In this document: positions 33,107 to 44,545 of the stretch, piece by piece
How the letters are laid out: each line of letters begins with the position of its first letter
How positions within the stretch are numbered: the first letter of the stretch is position 1
Origin: Persicaria tinctoria
Taxonomy: Eukaryota; Streptophyta; Magnoliopsida; Caryophyllales; Polygonaceae
Length of the DNA stretch: 64,000 nucleotides
Reading direction: 5' to 3'
Assembly: GCA_037127255.1 (NCBI GenBank)
Contig: JBANSL010000020.1
Location: 50,009,098-50,073,097, forward strand
Position numbers and translations under genes: made by a program
The notes under the pieces: model-generated
What the model was told of the DNA's origin: nothing
Databases searched by the model: none
What the model saw: the letters and a program-made list of their open reading frames with translations, nothing else

Positions 33107-36100
33107 CTACAGGCTTCTGTAGTCGAGCACTGTCACTTCATCCTCAGGCGCATCCAAGTCTTGATAGCTGTGTCGAAATGACAAACACGAAGAACACAGT
33201 TGACTTTTCCGATATACTGATTCATAATCAAGTAGTTTAAGAGGGCAGAACTAAATATGACAATTACCTGCGTAAACGACGAGGATCTTCTCGGAAATTG
33301 GGAGGTAGAATAATGGGACCTCCTCCACCCATGCCAGGATATGCACTTCTTCCTCCAGCTTCAAGGGAAGGGGGCCCACCCTGTTCACGTAGCATTCGCA
33401 TCGCCACTTCAGGAGGGGCAGGGACGAAAGGCCCCAAAGGACTGCATCACCGGGAAAACAAGCATTAGAAAATTCACAGCTACTACTCATATATACAGAA
33501 ATTGGGGAGCTTCCACCACCAACTTAAAGATAAGACAGTCACTACAACTTGGAATGCAGTTTGCTGTATGAGTGTAACACATCAAAATAATTTAGGCTTC
33601 ACACTCATTTGTATTTAGAATGACCCAAGCGCCAAGACCAATAAAAATAAAGTTCATCCTCTCCTGCAAAGATGGCCTTTACAGATCTCGGTCCCAACTT
33701 AAGGTCAAGCCCTTTTGACCATTTATGCATTTTATTAACACATAACAGAAAGAACTTTTTGTTATGATGAAACAAGTTTAAAAAGATTCAAATCTAAACA
33801 GCACTGTAGACCATACCCAGCACCAGGAACCGGCATCAGTACTTGTGGAGGGACATCGTGGCCAAATGGAGGACCACGCATCCGCTGTCCACCAAAATTG
33901 TCAAACATTGGTTCGTCATCATTCCCCTTCTCTGGATCATCATTATTGGACTGAAAATCTGTTTCTGGTCCATTCCCTCGACGATTGGCTCGATCATCTT
34001 TCAACCGGTTGTCTAGAGGATTTCTACGCCTCTGCATCATCTCTTTCTGAGAAAGAATAATGAAAAATGTAAGACACCATATGATGCTTCCCAATTCTTA
34101 ACAAGTGAAAAGTACATAACATTAAGGTAATAGATTCTGTGAGAAAATACAAAATAGCATTCACATGCTAAATTTTTATAAACCAGCACTTTATTTCTGA
34201 TTGATTTAGAGATCTAAAGATTCATGATGCATTAACTAAAGGAAGCATGAAAAACTAGCAAATGTAACATTGAAAACAGAGATATCTCGACATCCAAAAG
34301 AAGTGAAAGGTTTAAAAAAAAAAAAAACTAACCATACCTTTATAGTTTGTTGCATAATGGGCTGGCCCCCAGGTGCATCTTTATCACTGAATCAACTTCG
34401 GTCATTAGATTTATATCCATGCATTAATATATTTGACTAAACAACAGGACAGAAACGTACTTCATGTAGTTCTGAAAATACAGATCTTCACGCACTTTGG
34501 AAGTAAGCTCCATAGCAACTTCGGGGTGTTTAAGTTTAATATGCTTCTGCACAAACTCTGAGGCATGGAAAAGCTTCGTGCAACCCTTGGCTCCACAACC
34601 ATACTTCCAGCCATACTTCTCATCCCTAATTTTCCTTACATAAGGATCCAGCGCTTCAGCAGCAGCTGCATCTATCTTTTCTTTTGCCGTCATTATTTCC
34701 AAAGGATCCTGACCCGCCAACCTCTCATTCCAATGTGAATCAAGTTTACTTTCCCAATTATCACCATTGTTAGTGGTATTAGAACTCTTGCCCTCAGCCC
34801 TCACATGTCGGAGACCTTTTGGTTCAGTTGTTTCAATCATACCATAATAATCCACGCCGTGAACACGCCATAGATAAGTTAAAAGTGTATCAAGTAGCTC
34901 AACACCCTCAAGGCCTTTGACAGATGTCGAACCCCGTATGATAATAACTGGGCCCATTGATCCACCGTGCGATTTATCTTTGTTAACCTTCTCATTATCA
35001 GGCCTTGCCAGGATATTGTCATTGATACCCTTTTCAGAGTCAAGTTTTCTGACAAGGGCTAGTGCTAATTCAACATCAAGTCGAATCCTCCTTGGCTCTG
35101 AACTGACTGGGGGAGCTTTAGGAGCAGCACTAATATCAGTTTCCTTCCGACCATGTCGCCTCCTGTTAGCGCCATCACCTTCATCCTCAGAATTCAGTTC
35201 ACTTGTTTGCTCTGAATTGTTCACAAGTGCACTAGGGCCTCTGTGTCAGACATGGAAGTTAATTAATTGATAGAATAGTTTGGCTGGTAATTAAAAAAAG
35301 AAAGATTTATCAACATAAATAATGTAGCCTGATAAAGTTCCTACAAGTTGAGCTCTGAACTGTGCAAATCCGTTAGGAATTCCTTTGCAACATTGCGAGC
35401 ACGTTCATTCCTCCTGAATGTTAATAAATACAAGGGACAAATTAACTCAGCCTGTCTAATGGTTGCAATTTGAGGAAATAACTTCCTTTATACCCATTGA
35501 TTACAAAGGGCAACAGTAAGAAAATGACACCTTTCTATTACTGATGGCAGATTTGTAGGATGATACTTGTTCCTCAACCTGTTCAAACATTAAATCAAGG
35601 AAAAAATATATGAAAAGATATGCAAAAAAATATCATGAGTAAGCTACAAAGACAATGCATTGATAATTACCATTCTTCATCCTTGTGAGCTTCAAAGTAT
35701 GTCCTTTTTTGGGTTGTAATATACTCTGTCTTATATTCCTGATATCTGTACAGAGTAAAAACTCATTAGTCACCATGTTAAAAGGAAAACCATTGCACCC
35801 ATCGCAAGAGAATCAACATAATGAATACCTGCGCTCAGCTTCAGATGGTAGAACATCATCTTCAAGCTCTTGAATAAATTGCTTATATGACATTAGCCCC
35901 TCTCTGTGGTTTGAAGAAAATAATCATCAACTCCAGCTGAATTAACATATACTTGCCACAAGATGTAAAAAACTAATAAAAAATCACACTAGTTAAGAAG
36001 CATGTGTGGGTGCCAAAACAGAAACAGGGGGTCTCTACCTTGAGCCAAACAAGGTGCAGAAATTTATATATTTCAAAAATACATTTTAGAGATAACTCAC

Positions 36101-39093
36101 ACATACCTATGCAACCCAACCAAGTGGAAAACAAAGTCATAGGAGGCGTCAACCATATGATTTCAAGGTTGATCGATTAGTTTACAGAATCCTTTTAAAA
36201 ATATACTTGCATTTAATTTTGGATTAAAAAATATCCTTTAAAAATATCCTTTTAAAAACAAAGTCATAGGAGGCGTCAACCATATGATTTCAAGGTTGAT
36301 CGATTAGTTTACAGAATCCTTTTAAAAATATACTTGCATTTAATTTTGGATTAAAAAATGTATTATAATATATCAAATCTATGAGGTGTGCACCATGCAC
36401 TTAAGCCATGGGGGTCATGGGGTGCATTGCTCGAGGCTTTAGGCAAAGAATTATTGCATAAAACAACATTCCCAGGCGAAGAAATACACCACTTTAGAGG
36501 AAAAATACCTTTAAAAAATCATAAAAATGAAGACTTTTCATGCATAGGTCATACATCCATTCCCAACTACCTCACCCCAACACACTCATAGAGATAGTGG
36601 AAACAAGGAGAGTGGGTGGACAAGGAGAGTGAATAGAAGGGCTGGGAATATCATGGAGTCAGGCCTTAAAGGCAATAATGAAAAAGCAAGAACAACAACA
36701 ACAACGTGCGCATCCTGCAATGACAATAAAAACAAGCTGATGAAAATAATAAGCAAGCAAGTGATGAATTTTGAACCTTTGCACATTGCCAGTACTCATT
36801 GCATCATTATAGCCAGCACGATTAGAATCCCAATCTGCAGGGAAAACAAAAGAGGTAGTTTAGTTGCTGCAGAGAAACATATAGACTGAACCAAAAATCA
36901 ACAAATTAAGTAAGGTATTTCCGGATAGAAGAGCTTTAAACTTGCTAATGCACAGTGCTAGAAACCATACCTGTGGAGAGGCTCATCGAATAAGTGGTTA
37001 CCACTAAATTTGAATGACCCAAGGCAAAACCCCAATACCAATTCAGTTGGACTCAATTTTGAAGAATAGTAACATAGATGGTTGAAGAAGAAAATCCTCA
37101 ATTCAACCCTTTATGAAACTATTCCTCAAGATAGTCCAGGCCCTACTCTCACAGGATCTAGCACACTCAATAATTCAAGTTGAAAGGTACAAATGGATTG
37201 TAGAAATATTTAGGCTGTGTCTATTGGTATAGACTTTTGAGGATGAACTGCTTGTTCAAATATAATCACTCATATTGTACTGAGATCTGTTTGCCACCAT
37301 AAATTAGACAGCTGCAACAGCTTGATAGTTTACAGCCAAAATCAACTTCAGTTGGCATTCACTAATGAATGCCTCAAGATCAATTCGCAATTGTGAACAA
37401 ATCCAAGGAGGATAGGAGTTTATATTGCTTACTTTCAAAAGAGCACATACATCTGCAACTATTTTATATAGGCCGGAAACAAAATATATGGAGAATAAAA
37501 AGTATATCCGAGACTAATGTTGACCTCACCTTCGACAAATCTGCCTTCACTAATAATCTCAATATCCATTAGAACATTGATGACACCATTACTACACAGG
37601 AATTCAAGTTCTTTGAAAAATAAGTATCCAAGCAAAAGAAACACTAAAAGTGGACATATACTAGGCTTAATTATTTCTTCCAAATGTTCATTATCAGCAA
37701 ACAACCTAAAAACTTGAGTTAATCTTCCAAATGTATCTTGTAGGAAACAAGTCAAACAACCTAGAAACTTGAGTGTTCACAAATTAAACACTTTCAAGAT
37801 GACCTAGCCATGCTAGTACAATTTCTATATCTGCTTGAAAAGGGTCGGTAATAGCAAATTTATCTTGGGGAAGCAATTCATCTGAACGTAGATGTAGAAC
37901 CCAATGAAGTGTAAAACACAGAATTGGCTTGGCAAGATGTTCAAGCATTAAACCCATCAGAACATATGATAATATTTGAAGCCTTTCCTAGGTGCTATCC
38001 TCAAAAGTTTGAAGAAGGCAAAACATTCAAGAATATAACAGACCCCAAAAGAGAGATGTGCACAAGCAATTCAATTATTAAGAATGAGAAAATTTTGCAC
38101 TAAGAGCCATAATTACCAGAGCGGCCACCTGGATAGCCACCTGATGAGCGACCAAAGTATCTTCCTGGTCTGTCATCAGGAAAACCCGACCTACCACCCA
38201 TGCCTCGATCATATCCACCTGGGTAGTCATACCCAAACCTGGAAAAAAAACATAAACAGAAGCCTCGTGTAAATATCAAAGTAGACTATCAAATCATTTA
38301 TCTATGTGGAAAAACAAAACACATTCGTTGACCACAGAATCAGCAGGCTAATTTGTAGTTGCATTGTCAATCTGTGGATTCACAGTTACATCACAATGCA
38401 CAAAAGAATTCATTCTCAGGAATTGCATATTCTGCACATCAACCGTTAAACGAAACACTTTGATCCATTTCATAAGTGCATAGCTGAACTTTCGCCCTCT
38501 TCAATTCTCAAAGCATAATATCAAATTAGTCATCATTGTCCAAACAATAAAATTTCGCAACAATTTAACCATAAGAAATCCTCAAGCTCATAATCTCAGT
38601 TAACATTTTCCGCATCTCAATAAAAAGAGAGAAGAGTGATGAACAATAAACAGCTAACTCACCTCCTATCATTCCCATACCCTTGCCTCGGACTGCCACG
38701 CCTGCCATCATAACCACCATCCTCTCTTCGCGACCTCTTAAACTGAGGAAACGGAGGCGAACGCCGGGAAGGAGAATACGGGCGGCGATCACGATACGGT
38801 GGAGGGGAAGGGCTCATCCTCCGCTTGAAATCTCTGTCCCTTCCTCGCGGTGGAGGTGGAGGCGGAGATCTGTTCCGGTCGTATAGGTCGCCGCCGCCGC
38901 CGCCGCGACGGTTTGGAGGAAGATCGAAGTCCCTGTCGTCCCTCCGCTCTCTGGAATCCTTCTCGCGGCGTCGTGGTAGCGGCGGCGGAGAATCCGACGG
39001 CATGTCTTCGGGCAGCGGCTTGTCCTTGCTATCGCTGGGAACATCTGGTTGGTGTTCGAGCGAATCATCCGGCAAGTTCATCACTTCCGCCAT
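33107..39093 (-). CDS. SE: SERRATE, C2H2 zinc-finger RNA-processing factor
   Basis: SERRATE (ARS2 family) works in the nucleus with DCL1 and HYL1 in miRNA processing and with the cap-binding complex in splicing and RNA decay. Exons: 39093-38663, 38238-38117, 36834-36777, 35903-35829, 35745-35671, 35578-35531, 35413-35345, 35240-34461, 34386-34338, 34046-33817, 33441-33268, 33167-33107. All are GT-AG and in phase, giving 723 aa, close to Arabidopsis SE. The N-terminus (exon 1) is Arg/Pro/Ser/Asp-rich and disordered. A conserved helical segment begins GLMSYKQFIQELEDD. Exon 8 holds the core (VKGLEGVELLDTLLTYLWRV) and the finger C508, C513, H526, H531 (C-x4-C-x12-H-x4-H). The C-terminus is Gly/Pro-rich and ends LDYRSL. 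No disabling mutations are seen. Intron 2 is the longest (1.28 kb). Confidence 0.95.
36131..36358. repeat. 127-bp tandem duplication in a SERRATE intron
   Basis: ACAAAGTCATAGGAGGCGTC starts at 36131 and again at 36258. About 100 bp is nearly identical between the two copies. Confidence 0.9.
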
Positions 39094-39526
39094 AGACGAG
39101 TTATCGAGGTGAAATCCAAACCCTAGGAGAGAGAAGAGAAGGAGATTGTAGATGTGAATGAATCGAGTGCAGCTGGGTTTTCAGATTAAAGACACTTCCT
39201 GTCTAAAGAAAGTACTGCTTTGTGTAATCTCGCTTTATATGGGTGGTTTGGTGAAAAAATACATAATTTAAGGGCTGGTTTCTGTAGTTTACCCTGAAAA
39301 GAGATTTTGGGCCGTTTTGGGCGTTACTGATCCGTACTAACAGCCCATGGGCCGTCAACTCGATTGATTGATCACCCGGCCCGATTCGCGAACTCGTTTC
39401 GATGAAATCTTAAAACCCTAAACCTAACGCCATTGCCGAGCTCCGATTTTTGCAGCCTTCAAGCACGAACGGAGAACACACTCTCACAGGCCAAGCAATC
39501 GCTTGAAGCTCCTCCGACTCGCAACC
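39094..39526. promoter_or_regulatory. shared head-to-head promoter of SERRATE and RPL30
   Basis: 433 bp separate the two start codons. Towards RPL30 there are site II elements TGGGCC (39308, 39348; the latter in the palindrome GCCCATGGGC) and a telo-box AAACCCTAA (39413-39421), the usual pair in plant ribosomal protein promoters. CCAAACCCTAGG near 39117 is a similar motif on the SERRATE side. Confidence 0.75.
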
Positions 39527-40976
39527 ATGGTGGCCGCCAAGAAGACCGTAAAATCTTGCTACATCTCTCAATTTCCCTTTGTCGTTTGATTTTCCGCTTT
39601 GCATTGTTTCTGATCCGCTTTCATTTGCGCTCGATTGAACGTTGTTTTTTGTTTCCTGGATCTGTGCGAGCAGAAGAAGACTCATGAGAGCATCAACAAT
39701 CGGCTCGCACTGGTGATGAAGAGTGGGAAGTACACCTTGGGCTACAAGACCGTTCTCAAGACATTGAGAAGCTCCAAAGGTGTGTTTTTTCTCTTCGTCG
39801 TCTCGAATTTCGTTTTGCCTTGATGAAAACGTAGCTTTTACGATTCGTGACTTCTGATTGCTAGGATTTCTCTTGGTTTCAGTGTGCCATTTGATTGTTA
39901 GAGACTTAGAAGTTAGGTTTATCATTGGTTTCAGTTTGTGAAACTGTGATGAGTGGACTCATTCGAGGGGATTGTTCCTTCGTTCTTCGTCAGAACATTT
40001 GATGATTTTGTGAATGTTATATGCTAATGGGTGTCAAACCATTAGTTTGGACATTGGGGTGCACAGAAGATATTGCTTGTCTTATATATTGCTGCATCAA
40101 TCAAGGTTAAGTTGTGTCCTTGTATAGTTGGTTACTCTAGAGTGATATGACATTGTGTGAAAACATTGGATAATACATTTTTTCCTGTGCAGGAGCTTTA
40201 GAATGGTAGGGGTTTATGTATGTGAGTTTATGTTCGACCGATTGCAAATTTCTCATGTATAGTCATTGCACATTGAAAATTAGAATAGTAACTGTATGAA
40301 TGGTGCAAACCTTTATTTTTTGGTTATGTTGTATTGTTTTCCGATGTGTGTTTTTGCCATGTATTTCTCTTGTTTGATAAGATGGATAACATTTTTAGTC
40401 TATGAACTAATGTTATTGATTGGTTGTATTTTTTAGCCAAGTTGGTGATAATTGGCAACAATTGCCCGCCCCTCAGGAAATCTGAGATTGAGTATTATGC
40501 CATGTTGGCAAAGGTCGGAGTTCACCATTACAATGGGAGTAAGTTCTTCGCATTTCCCCACCTTTTATCCCCTTCTCCGATTTCTCTGCAAGTCTTCATG
40601 CTTAATGCAGTATGACATTTTGGAATGGAACCCATCTACATCTGAAGTCTGTCTCTTATTAGAGAATGAAACAATTAGGCAACTTTTGTATGTTCAGATA
40701 CATTTTCTTTCCGTCTTGGGACTCCATTTAGGTTTAAACTTTGTCTTTGTGCTGATTTTTTTTTTTCCGTTCTGTCAGATAATGTTGATCTTGGAACTGC
40801 CTGTGGGAAGTACTTCAGAGTGTGCTGCCTCAGCATCATTGACCCAGGTAATCTTTGTCCCAGCCAACATACGATGGAAGTCACTTGCAGCTCATACTAT
40901 TCTCTTCTGATCTTCAAGTTTATTACTATTCTCAGGTGATTCTGATATTATCAAGAACATGCCAAGCGACCACTAA
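39527..40976 (+). CDS. RPL30: 60S ribosomal protein eL30
   Basis: Small basic protein of the large cytosolic ribosomal subunit. Exons: 39527-39547, 39674-39779, 40437-40538, 40779-40847, 40936-40976, GT-AG and in phase, giving exactly 112 aa, the usual eL30 length in plants. The start is MVAAKK. Diagnostic segments are [40 protein letters not shown] and the end [10 protein letters not shown]. The first intron begins 21 nt after the ATG. The upstream region carries telo-box and site II motifs as expected for co-regulated ribosomal protein genes. No mutation is seen, so it is very likely functional. Confidence 0.97.
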
Positions 40977-41730
40977 GTATCAGGTTTTGATAAGTAGCTG
41001 TCCTCGAAAGGAACTCTTTTTTTTTCTCATCTTCCCGGAGCAATTGCCATTATGTTGTCGAATCCTTGCATTATAAGATGTTATTTTTTCTCGGGAGATT
41101 TCTTGTACTCAGTTTTGTCAACCTCATGAGTGATGATGAATGTTGCTTGTGAGATCCCCTTTATATTCGAGCTGATTTTCGATTTGTTCACTTATTGTGG
41201 ATTGCTTGCTGTTGTTGAACCATTCACGTTGATCTACCATAGATGTGAACTTGCTTAAAAAAAACAGCGCTTGGAATTTTTTATTTGCGTTCAACAAACC
41301 AACACGATTTTGGCAGTGTTAAGGAGCCAGTCACTCGGTAATAGGTAGCTTTATGATAATTGATAACCTGACTTGTGGGTGATCTTTATTTTGAGTCTTG
41401 GTCATTCAGTTTTGTATGTAGGCCATTGAATAATGGATCCACATGAAGGAGGCCCTAGTTAGTTCTTATCTTGTCTGTTTTTTCCATCTGAAATTTTTAC
41501 TTGTAGCTCGTTTGTTGTCTTTAGGTGGGGAAAGGTAAGTGTTAACTTCACGGAGTTAGTCTATAGTTAAGTTAAGATTCATTGAACTATATTCTAACAA
41601 TTTCCCTCCTCTAATATTTCATACAAATTTTGTTTCTTTTTTTCTCATTTGATTACCTAATTTTAATATAATGGTAACTATATCCCCATTCTCTCACTAA
41701 TTCTCTAAAAACACAAAAAAAAAAAAAATG
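40977..41730. other. RPL30 3' UTR and spacer
   Basis: No gene is seen. The 3' UTR end is not determined. The run ends in a poly-A stretch with the Copia target site at 41731. Confidence 0.5.
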
Positions 41731-41735
41731 ATAAC

Positions 41736-41934
41736 TGTTGTGTACTATTTTACCAAGGTGAATGAACCACCTTCTGAATTCACCCCCAGATTTCATGCTC
41801 AAATGTATACATAATGTATACACGCATCCTCCTCTATAAATAGGTATGCACTCAATGTAAATGAAATCAGATTGAATAAGATCAAGCTATCAAAAGCTTC
41901 TCATTCATCTTAAATTCCACAAAATTATATATCA
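41736..41934 (+). repeat. 5' LTR of the Copia element
   Basis: Begins TGTTGTGTACTATTTTACC and ends TATATATCA. A TATA-like CTCTATAAATAGG lies near 41832. Confidence 0.95.
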
Positions 41935-41949
41935 CGTTATCAGCACGAG
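41935..41949 (+). promoter_or_regulatory. unusual primer binding site of the Copia element
   Basis: CGTTATCAGCACGAG follows the 5' LTR directly. It is not the usual plant TGGTATCAGAGC complement of the initiator Met tRNA 3' end. The same 14 bases occur at 14328. The inverse, CTCGTGCTGATAACG, resembles a tRNA-Ile anticodon arm. Confidence 0.65.
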
Positions 41950-42402
41950 ATCTAAAACCAACTGAGTTTTTGAGATCTCAAGGTAAAAACCTCAAATCTC
42001 AGCTCTTCACTTCGAAAAACGTTTTTACCAAAATTGATTTTGAGAGGAGTATGCTCTGTAGTTGCCCAAAATTTGGGATCTTCTACATCAGAAACTCATA
42101 AAACCCTCAGATCTTCCCGTTTTATATCATCATTGTTCAGATCCGTTTTCAAAACTCACAAAGAATGGAACACAGAAAGAGGTTCAACTCATCTTCATGA
42201 GTTTTCATACGAAAACGAATTTTTCAAAGCCAAAATACGGGAATTTCATCATAGGGTTTTCGAAAATCCTTCACTCCAAAAGCAAGATTAGTAGATCTAG
42301 AGCCAAAACAAGATATTTGCATTACAAAATACTACATAATACAATACCGTTTTTGAGCTACATTTTTCAAAACTCGCCTTGCCGGAACCCCCATTGAAAT
42401 GC

Positions 42403-42513
42403 CTAGTTGCACTTGCAATTCTTGGCCACCCATACAACATAGGAAACCACCAGAACCGCTACCGTCACCCCACAAACGAACATCTTTAGCAAAATCCGGT
42501 CAGTTTCTGTCAT
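42403..42513 (-). CDS. 36-aa membrane-type micro-ORF, antisense to the Copia leader
   Basis: Starts MTETDRILLKMF, has a hydrophobic stretch VCGVTVAVLVVSYVVWV that could cross a membrane once, and ends AKNCKCN. It lies about 165 bp after a TATA-like box on the same strand. The family is not recognised. It may be an intact tiny gene, the first exon of a captured gene, or chance. Confidence 0.3.
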   Translation of the reverse strand: MTETDRILLKMFVCGVTVAVLVVSYVVWVAKNCKCN

Positions 42514-42967
42514 TTTTTGGTCGAAAAATGAGAGCGGCGTTAGAAAGAGAAAACACCGACGAGAGGATGAGAGAGATGGAGGATGATGATGATGGAAAAT
42601 GGAGGGAGGTGTGAAGTTGAAGGGCGGTAGTGGTGGAGCTTTAAGCTGGGAAAAGTAAAGGGAAAAAGAGGGGAAAGTATATATATACAAGCCTAGCTAG
42701 ATTACCGTTTTCTTTCAAAGTGATTTTTTGAATGCATGAAATCATACTTTTTTTCCTTCTTCTTAACTCATTGAATGTTGGAAGTGTACGTAATCAACTA
42801 AGATTTAGGTCCTTTTTTTTTCTCTAGCCCCTGCATGCACATATTAAATATAGTATATGTTTTCATGTGCATACTCCCTGCAAACTAGTGCTACCTAACC
42901 TAGTATTTCTTGCAAACTTGGACAAACTCTTACCTACTCCATGGTCAAAATGCATACAAATATAAAT

Positions 42968-43171
42968 ATATATAATATTTCACATCTTGCATGCATGATG
43001 TCATACTAAATTCATATCCAAATATAAATGCATGTGAATGTTTGAATGAAATTCCACATCCGTTTAATATATATAATATTTCACATCTTGCATGCATGAT
43101 GTCATACTAAATTCATATCCAAATATAAATGCATGTGAATGTTTGAATGAAATTCCACATCCGTTTGTACA
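42968..43171. repeat. 101-bp tandem duplication in the Copia leader
   Basis: CACATCTTGCATGCATGATG starts at 42981 and 43082, and the surrounding ~95 bp is nearly identical. Confidence 0.9.
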
Positions 43172-43375
43172 TATACATAATTACTATTATATTAGTGCAT
43201 TAATTAATGTTATTGTAGACATGCATGATTGTGTGGTAGAAAATAACGGTAGGTTAGTATATTAATTTGCAAACATATCATTTATACCCTACTAATTGAA
43301 ATTATAGCTAGTAAATTATTTCCATGATATTTACACTCACATATATGTCTTGTAATTTTTGTAGTGCTTACTAGT

Positions 43376-44416
43376 ATGGCAAACATCACCAAGAGAGAAT
43401 TCGATATCCTAAATCTCTCAGGAGACAAGTTCCTTGAGTGGAGGGTGAATGCCTTAACACACCTTAAGGCCAGAGGTCTTGAAAGGACCATTGAGGCTAA
43501 CAATACCACCACTCCACAAGAGAAGGCACAAACCATTGTGTTCATTCGCCACCATATTCATGAAAGCCTGAAATCTGAATATTTATTGGTGGAAGATCCC
43601 AAGAAAATATGGGAGAATCTGAATGAAAAATATGGCAATCAGAAGAATATCTTACTCCCAATAGCCTTATATGAATGGAACTCTTTAAGGGTTCAAGATT
43701 TCAAAAATATCAGGGAGTATAGCTCCGCTGTGCAGCGAATCACATCGCAGCTGATGTTGTGTGGTCATGAGATCACAGATGGGCAAAAGATGGAGAATAC
43801 ATTCTCCACAATGCATGCATCTAATGTGTTGTTACAGCAACAATACAGACAGGGTGGCTTTAAGAAGCACTCTGAACTAATAGATGTAATGCTAGTGGCG
43901 GAGAAAAACAATGAGCTCCTGATGAGAAACCACAACATGAGGCCCCCTGGTGCAGCACCATACCCCGAAGCTAATGTTGCAGATGCTATGAATGCCAACC
44001 CAAAGGGGGGTAATGACCCTAAAGGCTCACGAGGCTACAAAAAGGGCAAGTATCGTGGCAACAATCGCAAACAAAGCTATGGGAGAAACCGCTTCTTCCA
44101 TAAGAAAGGCAACCATGGAGAATCATTCTCCAAGGGGATGAAGCCAAAGGTCCAGAGGGGTTCAACAGAAACCCCAAACAAACCAAAGTCACAATGTTAC
44201 CGGTGTGGGATGACTGGTCATTGGGCCAAAGTGTGTCGCACAGCAAGAGACTTGTGTGAGCTATATCAGGCCTCTTTCAAGGAAAAGGGGAAGGATATGG
44301 AAACAAACTTTGTTACCACTAATACCCCACTAATGCCGGGTGACCTGAATATCAATGACTACATGGATAATGAGCTTGGTGATGGATTTGGCCAAGATGA
44401 AGGCACTAGCTTTTAA
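43376..44416 (+). CDS. gag: Copia Gag (nucleocapsid) protein
   Basis: 346 aa, intact. The ATG at 43376 (MANITKREFD) was chosen over earlier in-frame non-ATG codons. The N-terminal half has the retrotransposon Gag pattern of plant Copia elements (FLEWRVNALTHL, then KIWENLNEKYGNQK). A basic Gly/Lys/Arg-rich linker leads to a CCHC zinc knuckle, CYRCGMTGHWAKVC, at residues 274-287 (RNA binding). The frame ends in TAA, and pol starts 130 bp later in the same frame. It is the only undamaged coding part of this element. Confidence 0.92.
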   Translation: MANITKREFDILNLSGDKFLEWRVNALTHLKARGLERTIEANNTTTPQEKAQTIVFIRHHIHESLKSEYLLVEDPKKIWENLNEKYGNQKNILLPIALYEWNSLRVQDFKNIREYSSAVQRITSQLMLCGHEITDGQKMENTFSTMHASNVLLQQQYRQGGFKKHSELIDVMLVAEKNNELLMRNHNMRPPGAAPYPEANVADAMNANPKGGNDPKGSRGYKKGKYRGNNRKQSYGRNRFFHKKGNHGESFSKGMKPKVQRGSTETPNKPKSQCYRCGMTGHWAKVCRTARDLCELYQASFKEKGKDMETNFVTTNTPLMPGDLNINDYMDNELGDGFGQDEGTSF

Positions 44417-44545
44417 ATTTCTATGCATGAAATAAATTCAGGATGACTGTAATATATGCTTCCTTGTCTTGTATCCATGTAATGTAAGATATCCGTTATG
44501 TGATGTAAGATATTTGTGTAAGTTTAATTTCCACCATGTAATATA

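Larger units (their letters stand above)
42380..43370. other. long non-gag segment in the Copia leader, possibly captured
   Basis: About 1 kb between the conserved leader and gag. On the minus strand it reads like a promoter (TGTATATATATAC near 42680), a CT-rich leader and a short ORF. 42968-43170 is a tandem duplication with a 101-bp period. Confidence 0.4.

Noticed and set aside
38683..39112. Several open frames antisense to the first SERRATE exon
   Set aside because: They mirror the Arg/Pro/Gly-rich low-complexity coding sequence of SERRATE and have no support of their own.
42034..42397. Two overlapping frames (85 and 111 codons) in the Copia leader
   Set aside because: Not conserved with the related leader at 14444 beyond the short MLCSCP phrase; likely untranslated leader.
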